A DNA stretch of 22,457 bases from a bacterium (GCA_021812665.1 JAKAMX010000007.1:1-22457); one strand, 5' to 3'; counted from the stretch's first letter, positions 14,572 to 22,023 are shown. Numbers and translations are program-made. The notes: generated by a model from the sequence alone, not told the origin.

Positions 14572-14663
14572 GTTTAGTAGTTTTCGCGCGCTGTTCCCGT
14601 AAGCGAAGGTACTGCACGAAATGTTATTCTAGTAACGCTTACATACTCATAACGAGCAGGGAG

Positions 14664-14672
14664 ATATTACCA
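14664..14672 (-). promoter_or_regulatory. Extended -10 promoter of rpsG-fusA
   Basis: Minus strand TGG-TAATAT (14672-14664), with a weak TTGCTT about 16 bp upstream. It leaves a leader of about 86 nt before the rpsG start. Confidence 0.5.
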
Positions 14673-14744
14673 TATCTTTTGAGAAAAGCAATACAACAGT
14701 ACGGACGTCTTTTGAACTATACGTTTTCTTGATTTAGGCATAAA

Positions 14745-14776
14745 GAAAAGGCCGAATCATATGATTCGGCCTTTTC
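14745..14776. terminator. Terminator of rpsL, 16-bp perfect palindrome
   Basis: GAAAAGGCCGAATCAT (14745-14760) is followed directly by its complement (14761-14776). U-rich sequence lies on both sides. It is 7 bp after the rpsL stop. Confidence 0.85.
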
Positions 14777-14782
14777 GAGAAA

Positions 14783-15214
14783 TTATTTCTTCGCTGCAGC
14801 ACCGGTTTTTGGCTTCTTTGTACCGTACTGGCTGCGACCCTTGCGACGAGCGTCAACTCCTGTAGCGTCGAGAACACCGCGAACGATGTGATAACGAACT
14901 CCTGACAAGTCCTTTACGCGACCACCACGAATCATAACCACTGAGTGCTCCTGGAGTTTGTGACCCATACCTGGAATGTATGCGGTAACTTCCATACCAT
15001 TCGTCAAACGAACGCGGGCGATCTTGCGAAGTGCCGAGTTAGGTTTCTTTGGTGTAATAGTGGTTACTTTTGTACAAACACCACGCTTGAATGGTGAATT
15101 GTGAAAAACAGGGCGGTTCTTTACGCTGTTAAAACTCTTGAGTAGAGCCTGTGAACGAGACTTCCTCTTGAGAAGTCGGCGTGGGCGCTTTGTTAATTGA
15201 TGGACTGTAGGCAT
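14783..15214 (-). CDS. rpsL: Ribosomal protein S12
   Basis: 143 residues, with the longer N-terminal region typical of many bacteria outside the Proteobacteria. S12 is at the decoding centre. Motifs: MPTVHQLTKRPR, KRGVCTKVTTITPKKPNSAL (43-62; K56 equals E. coli Lys43 with Met counted), GHKLQEHSVVMIRGGRVKDL (84-103). The next residue is Ser104 where E. coli and most bacteria have Pro91; the flanking Lys101 and Asp102 are kept. The C-terminus is a basic tail (KTGAAAKK). The gene has its own weak promoter (TTGCAT-17-TAGAGT) and its own palindromic terminator, so it is separated from rpsG. Confidence 0.98.
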   Translation of the reverse strand: MPTVHQLTKRPRRLLKRKSRSQALLKSFNSVKNRPVFHNSPFKRGVCTKVTTITPKKPNSALRKIARVRLTNGMEVTAYIPGMGHKLQEHSVVMIRGGRVKDLSGVRYHIVRGVLDATGVDARRKGRSQYGTKKPKTGAAAKK

Positions 15215-15251
15215 AATTTGAATTCAGCCGCATAGACGGCCAAGTGCAACC

Positions 15252-15280
15252 ACTCTACTATAGGACGCTAGAAAATGCAA
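15252..15280 (-). promoter_or_regulatory. Probable promoter of rpsL
   Basis: Minus strand TTGCAT (15280-15275), 17-bp spacer, TAGAGT (15257-15252). An overlapping TATAGT (15262-15257) is an alternative -10 box. The match is moderate. Confidence 0.4.
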
Positions 15281-15305
15281 CCCCTACCAACGCGGCTGGA
15301 CACCT

Positions 15306-15929
15306 CTATAGTGTAAACCCTGTTATCAGGCGGAAAAGCAGAGAAGAAATAGGGGAAATAATGTACTGGGCAAAGAAAAATACGAAAAGAATGAACAATA
15401 TCCAGTTTTTTTCGAGATAATCGTGAACCTGTTGAAATCTGTAGGGCAAAAAAGCAAAAAGCACTTTTGCGCCGTCGAGTGGAGGAAATGGAATCAGGTT
15501 AAATACCGCGAGAATGACGTTGGTGAATACTATAGTACCCAACATGTCTGAGAATGGGCCGCTTACAATGCCAAAAAGGTCGTGGAAACGAAGAATAAGA
15601 CCAAAAATTACTGCTAGGAAGAGGTTCGCAAGCGCGCCCGCCACCCCAACAAAAACAGTCCCCCACTTAAAATCTCTTAAATTATAAGGGTTATATGGCA
15701 CTGGCTTTGCCCACCCAAAGGCAAACTTGCCCCCAGAGCCAAGGAGCATGAGCGCCGGAAGAATGATGGAACCAAGCGGATCAATGTGTTTTATCGGATT
15801 AAGCGTCAACCTCCCCGCCAAACGAGCGGTCGGATCGCCAAACATCTCTGCAACATATCCGTGAGCGACCTCGTGGATAATCACCGAAAAAATAAGAACG
15901 AGGAGAAAGAAAAGGGTTTCTGTATACAT
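15306..15929 (-). CDS. Site-2 protease family membrane metalloprotease (M50)
   Basis: 207 residues, mostly hydrophobic, with about six membrane segments. The zinc motif HEVAH (19-23, HExxH) lies in the first helix and the third ligand motif NLIPFPPLDG (144-153) in a later helix, both diagnostic of the short rhomboid-sized S2P/M50 group. Such enzymes cut membrane proteins within the bilayer; substrates here are unknown. No PDZ domain is present. A TAGAAT -10-like box (15946-15941) ends 11 nt before the ATG, so the leader should be very short. The inverted-repeat element at 15954-16087 begins 25 bp upstream. It is probably a single-gene unit; there is no clear terminator before rpsL. Confidence 0.92.
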   Translation of the reverse strand: MYTETLFFLLVLIFSVIIHEVAHGYVAEMFGDPTARLAGRLTLNPIKHIDPLGSIILPALMLLGSGGKFAFGWAKPVPYNPYNLRDFKWGTVFVGVAGALANLFLAVIFGLILRFHDLFGIVSGPFSDMLGTIVFTNVILAVFNLIPFPPLDGAKVLFAFLPYRFQQVHDYLEKNWILFILFVFFFAQYIISPISSLLFRLITGFTL

Positions 15930-15953
15930 TGGGATTTATTATTCTAACTACTT

Positions 15954-16087
15954 GCCCCCACACCCACTTTGCCATCGCTCTTACTGCAAAAAAACGATGG
16001 CTGGCACAAAAGATTCTTTTCACAGAACAATGCCTGCTAAATATGCTCTACTGAGCCATAAAATAATGGCAAAGTGGGTGTGGGGGC
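15954..16087. repeat. 134-bp element with 22-bp perfect inverted ends and nested internal inverted repeats
   Basis: Positions 15954-15975 and 16066-16087 are perfect 22-bp inverted repeats 90 bp apart. Inside are further complementary pairs: GCCATCG 15971-15977 with 15995-16001; ATGGCT 15997-16002 with AGCCAT 16054-16059; GGCA 16003-16006 with TGCC 16031-16034; AAAAG 16008-16012 with CTTTT 16016-16020; GCCAT 16055-16059 with ATGGC 16066-16070. The whole element can fold back in more than one way. It has no coding capacity and no clear target-site duplication. It fills the space between the divergent protease and rpmB genes. It may be a MITE-like relic, a structured RNA or a regulatory cruciform. 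Confidence 0.75.
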
Positions 16088-16145
16088 TTGCATATTATGG
16101 AAATTATGATAGCATGAAGCGACTTAGTTAGGAAACCAAAATCAT

Positions 16146-16355
16146 ATGGCAAAATCTTGTCCAATCTGCGCAAAAGGAACAATCGTCTCGGGCGGCTACT
16201 CTAACCGTGTTCGTGCTACAAAGTTCAACCCAACTGGGAAGAATCGCAAGTACCCAAACCTCCAGTGGGCACCTTTGCCAGACGGATCACGCATGAAGAT
16301 CTGCACCAAGTGTCTCAAGATCGGCAAAAACCTCAAAGTTAAGGTCGCGAAGTAA
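16146..16355 (+). CDS. rpmB: Ribosomal protein L28, zinc-ribbon type
   Basis: 69 residues, MAKSCPICAKG at the start. L28 is a small 50S protein near the exit-site region. Two CxxC pairs (C5/C8 and C53/C56 in KICTKCLK) form the zinc-binding C+ variant, so the cell would need zinc for it. The central NRVRATKFNPTGKNRKYPNLQ and NLKVKV tail fit the family. The start is supported by the conserved MAKSCPIC; AGGA about 11 nt upstream is a weak ribosome site. Possible -10 TATGAT at 16105-16110. It is monocistronic and ends at the terminator at 16360-16386, which it shares with the convergent comEC operon. Confidence 0.95.
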   Translation: MAKSCPICAKGTIVSGGYSNRVRATKFNPTGKNRKYPNLQWAPLPDGSRMKICTKCLKIGKNLKVKVAK

Positions 16356-16359
16356 ATCT

Positions 16360-16386
16360 AAAAGCCCCGCTTGAAGCGGGGCTTTT
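16360..16386. terminator. Bidirectional terminator between rpmB and the comEC operon
   Basis: AAAAGCCCCGCTT and its complement form a 13-bp stem around one base (a realistic loop is about 5 nt), with A- and U-tracts on both sides. It serves convergent genes ending at 16355 (plus) and 16389 (minus). Confidence 0.9.
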
Positions 16387-16388
16387 TC

Positions 16389-17255
16389 TTATTCCATTTC
16401 TGTCTGGTCACCGTCAGTTTTAAAAACAATCGTTCCGTGATCGATCGTGCTTACAGATGGAATTTTAAGTGCGGCGAGTAAATCAAGAACTTCTTTATGT
16501 GGATGTCCATACCTATTATTAAGCCCTGCAGAAATTATTGCTTCATCTGGATTGACCGCAGAAAGAAATTCGCGCGAGCTAGAAGTTTTTGAACCATGAT
16601 GACCTAGCTTCAAAATGTTTGCATGCAGTGCACCACCATCTTTTGCAACCAGATATTTTTCAATCGGTTGCGGCGAGTCACCGGTGAACAAAAATGATTC
16701 ACTGCCATACGAAAGTTTTGCAACAATCGATCCCATGTTTGTCTCCCATCCGCGCACGTTATGATCAGGAAAGATAATTTCAAACACAACTCCATCATCT
16801 AAAATAAATCTCTCGCCTCTTTTCGCTAGAACGTGTCGAATATTTTTTTGCTGAATTATTTTTTCAAATGCAGAATACGCGCCTGTCTTCGCACTGTTTT
16901 CAGTAGTCACAACTCCGGATACATTCATGCGTTCAAGAACTGCTGGCAACCCACCGACGTGATCTTGATCGGGGTGAGTCGCGAGCACGAGATCTATCGA
17001 GTGATCATAAAATGGCATCACGTGGCTGAGATCACGCAGTAAGACATTTGCCGCAGGACCACCATCAATGAGCATCTGGTTTCCGTTTGGTGCTTCGATG
17101 TAAATTGCATCACCTTGTCCAACATCGAGAAATGCAACAGTGAGTTCGCCACGTCGATCTGCGCGTACTGCCGCTACCCAAATAAAAATATCGAGAACCA
17201 CAAAAATCCCGAGGATCAGAAACTGAATGTGTTTTTTCTGAAATCTATTTTTCAT
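16389..17255 (-). CDS. ComEC-type metallo-beta-lactamase-fold protein (separate gene)
   Basis: 288 residues. One N-terminal membrane segment (about 10-30) is followed by an extracellular metallo-beta-lactamase fold like the C-terminal domain of ComEC: AFLDVGQGDAIYIEAPNGNQ (41-60), LIDGG, ATHPDQDHVGGLP (92-104), FLFTGDSP, LKLGHHGS and NRYGHPHKEVL. In full-length ComEC this domain is thought to degrade the strand of DNA that does not enter. Here it is its own gene, starting 11 nt inside the end of the channel gene, so the two are translationally coupled and probably act together. It is the last gene of the recJ-rnhA-comEC unit. Confidence 0.9.
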   Translation of the reverse strand: MKNRFQKKHIQFLILGIFVVLDIFIWVAAVRADRRGELTVAFLDVGQGDAIYIEAPNGNQMLIDGGPAANVLLRDLSHVMPFYDHSIDLVLATHPDQDHVGGLPAVLERMNVSGVVTTENSAKTGAYSAFEKIIQQKNIRHVLAKRGERFILDDGVVFEIIFPDHNVRGWETNMGSIVAKLSYGSESFLFTGDSPQPIEKYLVAKDGGALHANILKLGHHGSKTSSSREFLSAVNPDEAIISAGLNNRYGHPHKEVLDLLAALKIPSVSTIDHGTIVFKTDGDQTEME

Positions 17256-18726
17256 TTCGCGAGTTCGACAACATCACACAAGCTAAGAAAATTATTATAT
17301 ACGAGATGACGAGCGCAATGATTCCGAAAGAAGCAACATGCACATTTGCAAAAGACGCACGAGATCCGATATCAACGACGCGCAAAATGTACGCAAGCAA
17401 AAGTTGCGTAGGGAATACTACGAGTGCGCCGAGTAGTGGAATCATACTAACGACAGAAACGATAGCGACCAAGAGCATCGCGAGTGGAACAATTGGCAGC
17501 ACAAAAATATTTGCAACAAAACCAACAAGTGAAAAGTTGCCCATCTGATACAAAAGAATCGGCGCAACAAATAGTTGTGTTGCTATGGTGGTCACCAGGA
17601 TCTCGCGCAGCACTTCATACTTAACAAACAGAAAATATTTTTCGATGCGTGGCACAAATGTCACGAGCGAAAGTGCGGCCATAAAACTCAACTGAAACGA
17701 TACATCAGAAAGTAGAATTGCGGGGTTGACCATAACCATCACCCAACCCACAAAAACGAGCACCCGCAGCGCGTCACTTTCGCGACCCACTGCGCGCGCG
17801 ATAATTATCACGAGCGCCATGAGTGTTGCACGTAACACTGTTGCGCCGCCGCCGACCATGAGTGCGAACAAAATGATTCCAAGCGCAGACGACGCGAGTC
17901 GTGCAGTAAATGGCAAAAAAGAAGCAGCGCTCGCGATAACGTTTGCTACTACTGTGATGTTGTATCCCGACAACACGACGATGTGTGCAAGGCCGGCATC
18001 TCTAAATTTCTTCATCAATTCTTTTCCGAGAGATTGTTTCGTGCCGAGCACGATACCTCCCGCAAGCGATGACTCTGGCTCGGGAATAATCGAAGAAATA
18101 TTTTTTAACAATACGTGTTTCACTGCAAAAAGTTTTTGCATTATCCAAGCACCTTTGCCGTGGTCTACAATCGAAATTTTTGAGAATGGCATTTTGTAAT
18201 AGATGTCATCTTTTGCAAGATACGCTCGATAATCAAAAGCTTGCTGTCCGTCCGCAGGTGCAAAATTTTTAGGCGTAATTATTTTTCCAGAAATTGAGAG
18301 TTCATCGCCGTATTGAATTTCTGGATAGGTTGGTGCGTTAACAAGGATTCTCGTAGCATCAACGGTCGTTCCGTTTACCGAATGTGTTTCAAAAATTATA
18401 TTTGTGTTCGTCTCGCGGGCATCCGGTTCTTCAACCACAACACCATTGAGCTGTACTGTTTCTCCCATAAAACTATCGAGCGAATGCATGTTTCGATTGT
18501 TGCGCGAAACATCAGTTCTAAAAATTCCGAGAGAGCACCCGAGTAACAAAATCGCGATGGTGAAACCGCGGAGTGAAGCACCGCTACGTTTGGCAAGAAG
18601 CGCGATCAAAACTGAAAGAAACCCAAGTAAAATTGCGAATGGCCAGCCGAGTGTATATGTTGATTCAACTGCAATTCCCAACACAGAACCAATCGTGAAA
18701 CCAAAAAAATTTTCTGCGGTCGCCAT
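17245..18726 (-). CDS. comEC: ComEC/Rec2 DNA-uptake channel, lacking the MBL domain
   Basis: 493 residues. Two or three N-terminal membrane segments (about 8-70) lead to an extracytoplasmic DUF4131/OB-like region (about 88-190: VQLNGVVVEEPD, YGDELSISGKI). The Competence domain follows: PEPESSLAGGIVLGTKQSL (216-234), GLAHIVVLSGYNITVVA (245-261), SDVSFQLSFMAALSLV, then several more membrane helices. ComEC carries single-stranded DNA across the cytoplasmic membrane during natural transformation. The usual C-terminal MBL domain is encoded by the next, overlapping gene. No Shine-Dalgarno is seen. Position after recJ and rnhA fits a role in handling imported DNA. No pilin or DprA gene is in the window. 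Confidence 0.92.
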   Translation of the reverse strand: MATAENFFGFTIGSVLGIAVESTYTLGWPFAILLGFLSVLIALLAKRSGASLRGFTIAILLLGCSLGIFRTDVSRNNRNMHSLDSFMGETVQLNGVVVEEPDARETNTNIIFETHSVNGTTVDATRILVNAPTYPEIQYGDELSISGKIITPKNFAPADGQQAFDYRAYLAKDDIYYKMPFSKISIVDHGKGAWIMQKLFAVKHVLLKNISSIIPEPESSLAGGIVLGTKQSLGKELMKKFRDAGLAHIVVLSGYNITVVANVIASAASFLPFTARLASSALGIILFALMVGGGATVLRATLMALVIIIARAVGRESDALRVLVFVGWVMVMVNPAILLSDVSFQLSFMAALSLVTFVPRIEKYFLFVKYEVLREILVTTIATQLFVAPILLYQMGNFSLVGFVANIFVLPIVPLAMLLVAIVSVVSMIPLLGALVVFPTQLLLAYILRVVDIGSRASFANVHVASFGIIALVISYIIIFLACVMLSNSRNEK

Positions 18727-18753
18727 GCGGGGAAGGATAAACTAGTCCCAAAT

Positions 18754-19500
18754 TTATATTCCCCAACTTTTCATTATTGATTTCTCGTCATCAGCGCTCA
18801 CTGCCTTTTTATATTTCGCGCCTTTCATGCCCTTCACTTCCTTTTCACACGATGCCCATGTTTCATGGCGCGTAAGTTTTCCGTTCACCAAACTCAAATA
18901 TGAAAATGCTTTCATTTTTTCGCGCGCTTTCACTTCTGGAGATTTTTTTTGTTTAGGACTTATTGCGACTACCTCAAGGCTTTCAAGATCCACATTGTAT
19001 GTTTCGTACGAACCGCTAAAAAGTTTTTGTTGCTCATCATCAGCGTATCCTGTTGCGATCGCATCGGCACGCTCGTTGCCAGGAATGCCTGAGTGCCCTG
19101 GTGTGTAGACCCACGAAATTTTTGAACCGCTCAATTTTAAATCGGACACAACCCCTGCGAGTGCTTCCCACAAATCACGATTGAGCACTTCCTCTTTTTT
19201 ACTATTTATCCATCCGTTGCGCTCCCATCCAGCAACCCATTTGGTGATGCCGTTAATCACATAACTAGAGTCCGCGCGCACATGCACCACATATTCATCA
19301 CCAAGATCGCGCACAAATGAAAGTCCTTCGATTGCCGCAGTGAGCTCCATACGATTGTTTGTTGTGTGTCGTTCGCCACCACCCAACTCATTCACTTTTC
19401 CATTCCACCACACAATAGTTCCCCAACCACCAGGGCCCGGATTGCCGCGGGAAGAACCGTCGGTGTAAATAATAATTGTAGAATTTTTCTCAGACACCAT
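18754..19500 (-). CDS. rnhA: Ribonuclease HI with C-terminal viroplasmin-like domain
   Basis: 248 residues. Residues 8-152 are RNase HI, which cuts RNA in RNA-DNA hybrids: IYTDGSSRGNPGPGGWG (11-27, D14), NRMEL (E52), RADSSY (D77), TPGHSGIPGNERADAIA (H136, D146), giving the full D-E-D-D active site. Residues about 198-247 (FSYLSLVNGKL, TWASCEKEVKGMKGAKYKKA) resemble the caulimovirus viroplasmin/RNase H hybrid-binding domain. In eukaryotic and many bacterial RNases HI that domain is N-terminal; here it is at the other end. A Lys/Ser/Pro linker (180-195) separates them. It begins 18 nt after recJ, and comEC begins 27 nt after it, so all are likely one operon. Confidence 0.92.
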   Translation of the reverse strand: MVSEKNSTIIIYTDGSSRGNPGPGGWGTIVWWNGKVNELGGGERHTTNNRMELTAAIEGLSFVRDLGDEYVVHVRADSSYVINGITKWVAGWERNGWINSKKEEVLNRDLWEALAGVVSDLKLSGSKISWVYTPGHSGIPGNERADAIATGYADDEQQKLFSGSYETYNVDLESLEVVAISPKQKKSPEVKAREKMKAFSYLSLVNGKLTRHETWASCEKEVKGMKGAKYKKAVSADDEKSIMKSWGI

Positions 19501-19518
19501 AAAATCAGTTTAACCTTT

Positions 19519-21189
19519 TTACTCAACGCTCACAATGCGGAGGCGAAGCTCTCGTTTGTTTCGAAATGTGTTGAGCTCGATCGTTGCGATGAGGTCGACA
19601 ATGTCGCCTGCATGCAGTGCGCCATGCTTACCATGTTCAGCGTCTTTTTCTTTTGCAAAAAAAGTGATCGCTTTGAGTGCCGAGTTTTCAAATGAAAGTT
19701 CGAGGTGTGTTCCCTCTTTACCAAAATAACGCGCGTTCAAAATTTTTAATTTTTCAAAACGAAACACCGGCTTCGGATTACCGACTCCGAACGGCGCAAA
19801 CTTTTCAATATACTTCCAATTGGTCCAATTCACATCATTGAGGGAAAGTGTTGCATCGACAAAAATCGGCTCCTCGCCTTTTTCACATTTTACTTTTTGA
19901 TACGCGACGACAAGTTCATCTTCGAGCGTGTGGATGCCATCGCTCGATACAGAAAAGCCGCCAGCGAGTTCATGTCCGCCAACATCAACAAAAATATTTT
20001 CAGGAACTGTTGTCATAAGCTCAACAACATTCACCGTACCATCCGAACGACACGAACCCTTGATCTCACCGTTCTCACCTCGTCCCCATACGAAAACTGT
20101 ACGCTTGTATGCTTCCGCAAGATTGCCTGCAACGAGACCAACAAGTCCTGGTCGCCACAGTGGATTCCCCACCACGATCACATCGCTCACTCCCCTCGCA
20201 TCCACATGTTTGCGCGCCTCCTTCACCATGCTTGCGACAAGACCTTTGCGTGCGTCATTCAAATGCATCAATTTTTCTGCATACTCTTCTGCTTCTTTTT
20301 TTGTGTCCGCCGAAAGCAGTTTAAACGCGTCTACGGGATCACCCATGCGACCCGCTGCATTGATGCGCGGACCGATCATAAAACCAATATCATCTTCCGT
20401 AAGATTTTTTTGTTCAGTACCCATCGCCGCGAGAAGCGCAACGAGTCCAGGTCGTTTTGATTTGCGTAATACTGTTAAACCATAAAACGCTAGCGCACGA
20501 TTTTCCTTTTGAAGAGGAACGAGATCTGCGATCGTTGAGAGCCCCGCCATGTCGAGCAACCACTTTTCCCAACCATTTGGTACACCCCACGACTCGCCAC
20601 GCTTGGCGAGCAGTGCACATACAAGTTTCCATGCAACCGCAGCTCCGCACAACATTGAGTCGTGGTACGTGTCGCCCACTTGCTTTGAGTTCACAATTGC
20701 ATATGCTGGCGGTAATTGCTCCTGAGGTAAATGGTGATCGGTGACAACGACATCGATCCCTAGCTCATTTGCATACGCAATCGGCTCAACATCAACGATG
20801 CCACAATCAATCGTAATGATAAGGTTCGCTCGCCGCGAAGCAAGTGACTCAATTGCGTTGATACTCATACCATAACCCTCGTTATTGCGATGCGGAATAT
20901 ATACTTCAAAATTTTCATATCCGATTTTCTTCAAAAAATCGTTGAACAGCGTGCCGCCCGGAATACCGTCACAGTCGTAATCAGCAAAAACAACGATGCG
21001 CTCATTTTTGTCTATTGCATCTAAAATGCGATCAACCGCCCGTTCCATATTTAGAATCCCAAAAGGGTCAGCCACATCGCGTTCAAACTGTGGATTTAAA
21101 AAGTGATCTGCCTCATTCACGTCAGAAATTCCCCTGCTTTTGAGAAGAGTTTGTACAAGTTCGGGATATTGCGAGAGGTCGGACGACAT
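19519..21189 (-). CDS. recJ: Single-stranded-DNA exonuclease RecJ
   Basis: 556 residues, near normal length. RecJ digests single-stranded DNA 5' to 3' in recombination and repair. DHH-domain motifs: VVFADYDCDGIPGG (67-79; Cys replaces the common Ala in DYDADG), IITIDCGI (124-131), VVVTDHHLP (147-155, the DHH signature), and GPRINAAGRMGDP. The DHHA1 part has GSCRSDGTVNVVELM and VDVGGHELAGGFSV. The C-terminal about 110 residues are an OB-like domain (FAPFGVGNPKPVF). It is the first gene of the recJ-rnhA-comEC-MBL unit. An extended -10 box ends 6 nt before the ATG, so the mRNA should be leaderless. The HIT gene is transcribed divergently from the same short gap. Confidence 0.97.
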   Translation of the reverse strand: MSSDLSQYPELVQTLLKSRGISDVNEADHFLNPQFERDVADPFGILNMERAVDRILDAIDKNERIVVFADYDCDGIPGGTLFNDFLKKIGYENFEVYIPHRNNEGYGMSINAIESLASRRANLIITIDCGIVDVEPIAYANELGIDVVVTDHHLPQEQLPPAYAIVNSKQVGDTYHDSMLCGAAVAWKLVCALLAKRGESWGVPNGWEKWLLDMAGLSTIADLVPLQKENRALAFYGLTVLRKSKRPGLVALLAAMGTEQKNLTEDDIGFMIGPRINAAGRMGDPVDAFKLLSADTKKEAEEYAEKLMHLNDARKGLVASMVKEARKHVDARGVSDVIVVGNPLWRPGLVGLVAGNLAEAYKRTVFVWGRGENGEIKGSCRSDGTVNVVELMTTVPENIFVDVGGHELAGGFSVSSDGIHTLEDELVVAYQKVKCEKGEEPIFVDATLSLNDVNWTNWKYIEKFAPFGVGNPKPVFRFEKLKILNARYFGKEGTHLELSFENSALKAITFFAKEKDAEHGKHGALHAGDIVDLIATIELNTFRNKRELRLRIVSVE

Positions 21190-21195
21190 GGGGGC

Positions 21196-21204
21196 ATTGT
21201 ACCA
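21196..21204 (-). promoter_or_regulatory. Extended -10 promoter of recJ, leaderless start
   Basis: Minus strand TGG-TACAAT (21204-21196). Six nt separate the -10 box from the ATG at 21189. No good -35. Confidence 0.55.
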
Positions 21205-21225
21205 CGAACCAGATAGCTAGAAATG

Positions 21226-21254
21226 TGTACAGGATTTGCGACTTCATATACAAT
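21226..21254 (+). promoter_or_regulatory. Promoter of the HIT gene, leaderless start
   Basis: TGTACA (21226-21231), 17-bp spacer, TACAAT (21249-21254). Six nt separate the -10 box from ATG 21261. This decides the start: the in-frame ATG at 21225 would lie upstream of the transcript. Confidence 0.55.
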
Positions 21255-21260
21255 AACAGC

Positions 21261-21674
21261 ATGGAAAATTGCATTTTTTGTAAAATAATCAGAGGAGAGA
21301 TCCCCGCGCAGAAAATCTATGAGGACAAGGATATCATCGCATTTTTAGATGTCCGCCCCGTGAATATCGGCCACGCGCTTGTTCTCCCCAAAGCACACTA
21401 TCTGAGTATTTATGACACCCCCGACCAGCTCCTCGCAGCACTTATGCCTGTCATCAAGAAGCTCTCAATCGCAATAAAAAGCGCGGTTGATGCAGACGGG
21501 ATCAATGTCGAGATGAACAACGGCCCCGCAGCCGGACAGTTGGTATTTCACACCCACATTCACATTGTTCCTCGTTTCAACGACGATGGGTTCAAGCACT
21601 GGCGCGGCGCTCGCGGATACAGCGACCAGGAAATGGAGCAGGTTCAAAATAAAATAAAGGCAGCGCTTGAGTAG
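21261..21674 (+). CDS. HIT-family nucleotide hydrolase (HinT-like)
   Basis: 137 residues. The histidine triad HTHIHIVPR (H97, H99, H101) is the nucleotide-phosphoramidate hydrolase/transferase active site. CIFCKI (C4, C7) with His46 gives the zinc site seen in many bacterial HIT proteins. DVRPVNIGHALVLPKAHY (30-47) is the typical core. Such enzymes split AMP-linked substrates, for example faulty aminoacyl-adenylates. I start at ATG 21261 because MENCIFCKI is the standard beginning and a -10 box sits 6 nt upstream; there is no Shine-Dalgarno. The next gene starts 44 nt later with its own -10 box. Confidence 0.93.
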   Translation: MENCIFCKIIRGEIPAQKIYEDKDIIAFLDVRPVNIGHALVLPKAHYLSIYDTPDQLLAALMPVIKKLSIAIKSAVDADGINVEMNNGPAAGQLVFHTHIHIVPRFNDDGFKHWRGARGYSDQEMEQVQNKIKAALE

Positions 21675-21677
21675 ACT

Positions 21678-21706
21678 TTGCTCACCTTCCTGCTTGGTGA
21701 TACAAT
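21678..21706 (+). promoter_or_regulatory. Promoter of the small membrane-protein pair
   Basis: TTGCTC (21678-21683), 17-bp spacer, TGA-TACAAT (-10 at 21701-21706). The ATG at 21719 is 12 nt after the -10 box, so the leader is about 6 nt. Confidence 0.45.
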
Positions 21707-21718
21707 GAGCGCACACAC

Positions 21719-22000
21719 ATGGACGCTTTTGCAAAGATGGACATTTTCTTTTTTGTGACCACTCTCGCGACAGTTGTGCTTGCGGTGTTTGTGGGTGTGC
21801 TGCTCTTTTATGTAATTAGAGCAGTGCGTGATGTTAGTCGCATCACCCATGTTGTACGTGATGAAAGCGAACGATTTGCCAAGGGCACAAAAGGAGCGCG
21901 TCGAGAATGGCATCATAAGTTTGAACATACAGCAGAATGGCTTGTTGGACTCGTACAATCGTTTGGCGCAAAAAAATCACGTTCTCGTGAGAAGAAATAG
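21719..22000 (+). CDS. Small single-span membrane protein, unknown
   Basis: 93 residues. A strong hydrophobic span (about 9-33, FFFVTTLATVVLAVFVGVLL) is followed by an amphipathic, charged segment (VIRAVRDVSRITHVVRDESE) and a very basic end (SRSREKK). The charge pattern predicts the C-terminus in the cytoplasm. I cannot assign a family; the layout is like small DUF948/YtxH-type envelope proteins. It is followed 23 nt later by another small membrane protein on the same strand, with a single terminator after both, so they probably form a two-gene unit. No Shine-Dalgarno is evident. Confidence 0.7.
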   Translation: MDAFAKMDIFFFVTTLATVVLAVFVGVLLFYVIRAVRDVSRITHVVRDESERFAKGTKGARREWHHKFEHTAEWLVGLVQSFGAKKSRSREKK

Positions 22001-22023
22001 TATTAGCAATATTTAAATAATTT

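Noticed and set aside
16066..16074. ATGGCAAAG in the inverted repeat resembles the rpmB start ATGGCAAAA
   Set aside because: Met-Ala-Lys is common and the match stops after 8 bases. No partial rpmB copy follows.
21225..21260. Upstream in-frame ATG of the HIT gene
   Set aside because: It overlaps the -35 element, and the protein family normally starts at MxxCIFCKI.
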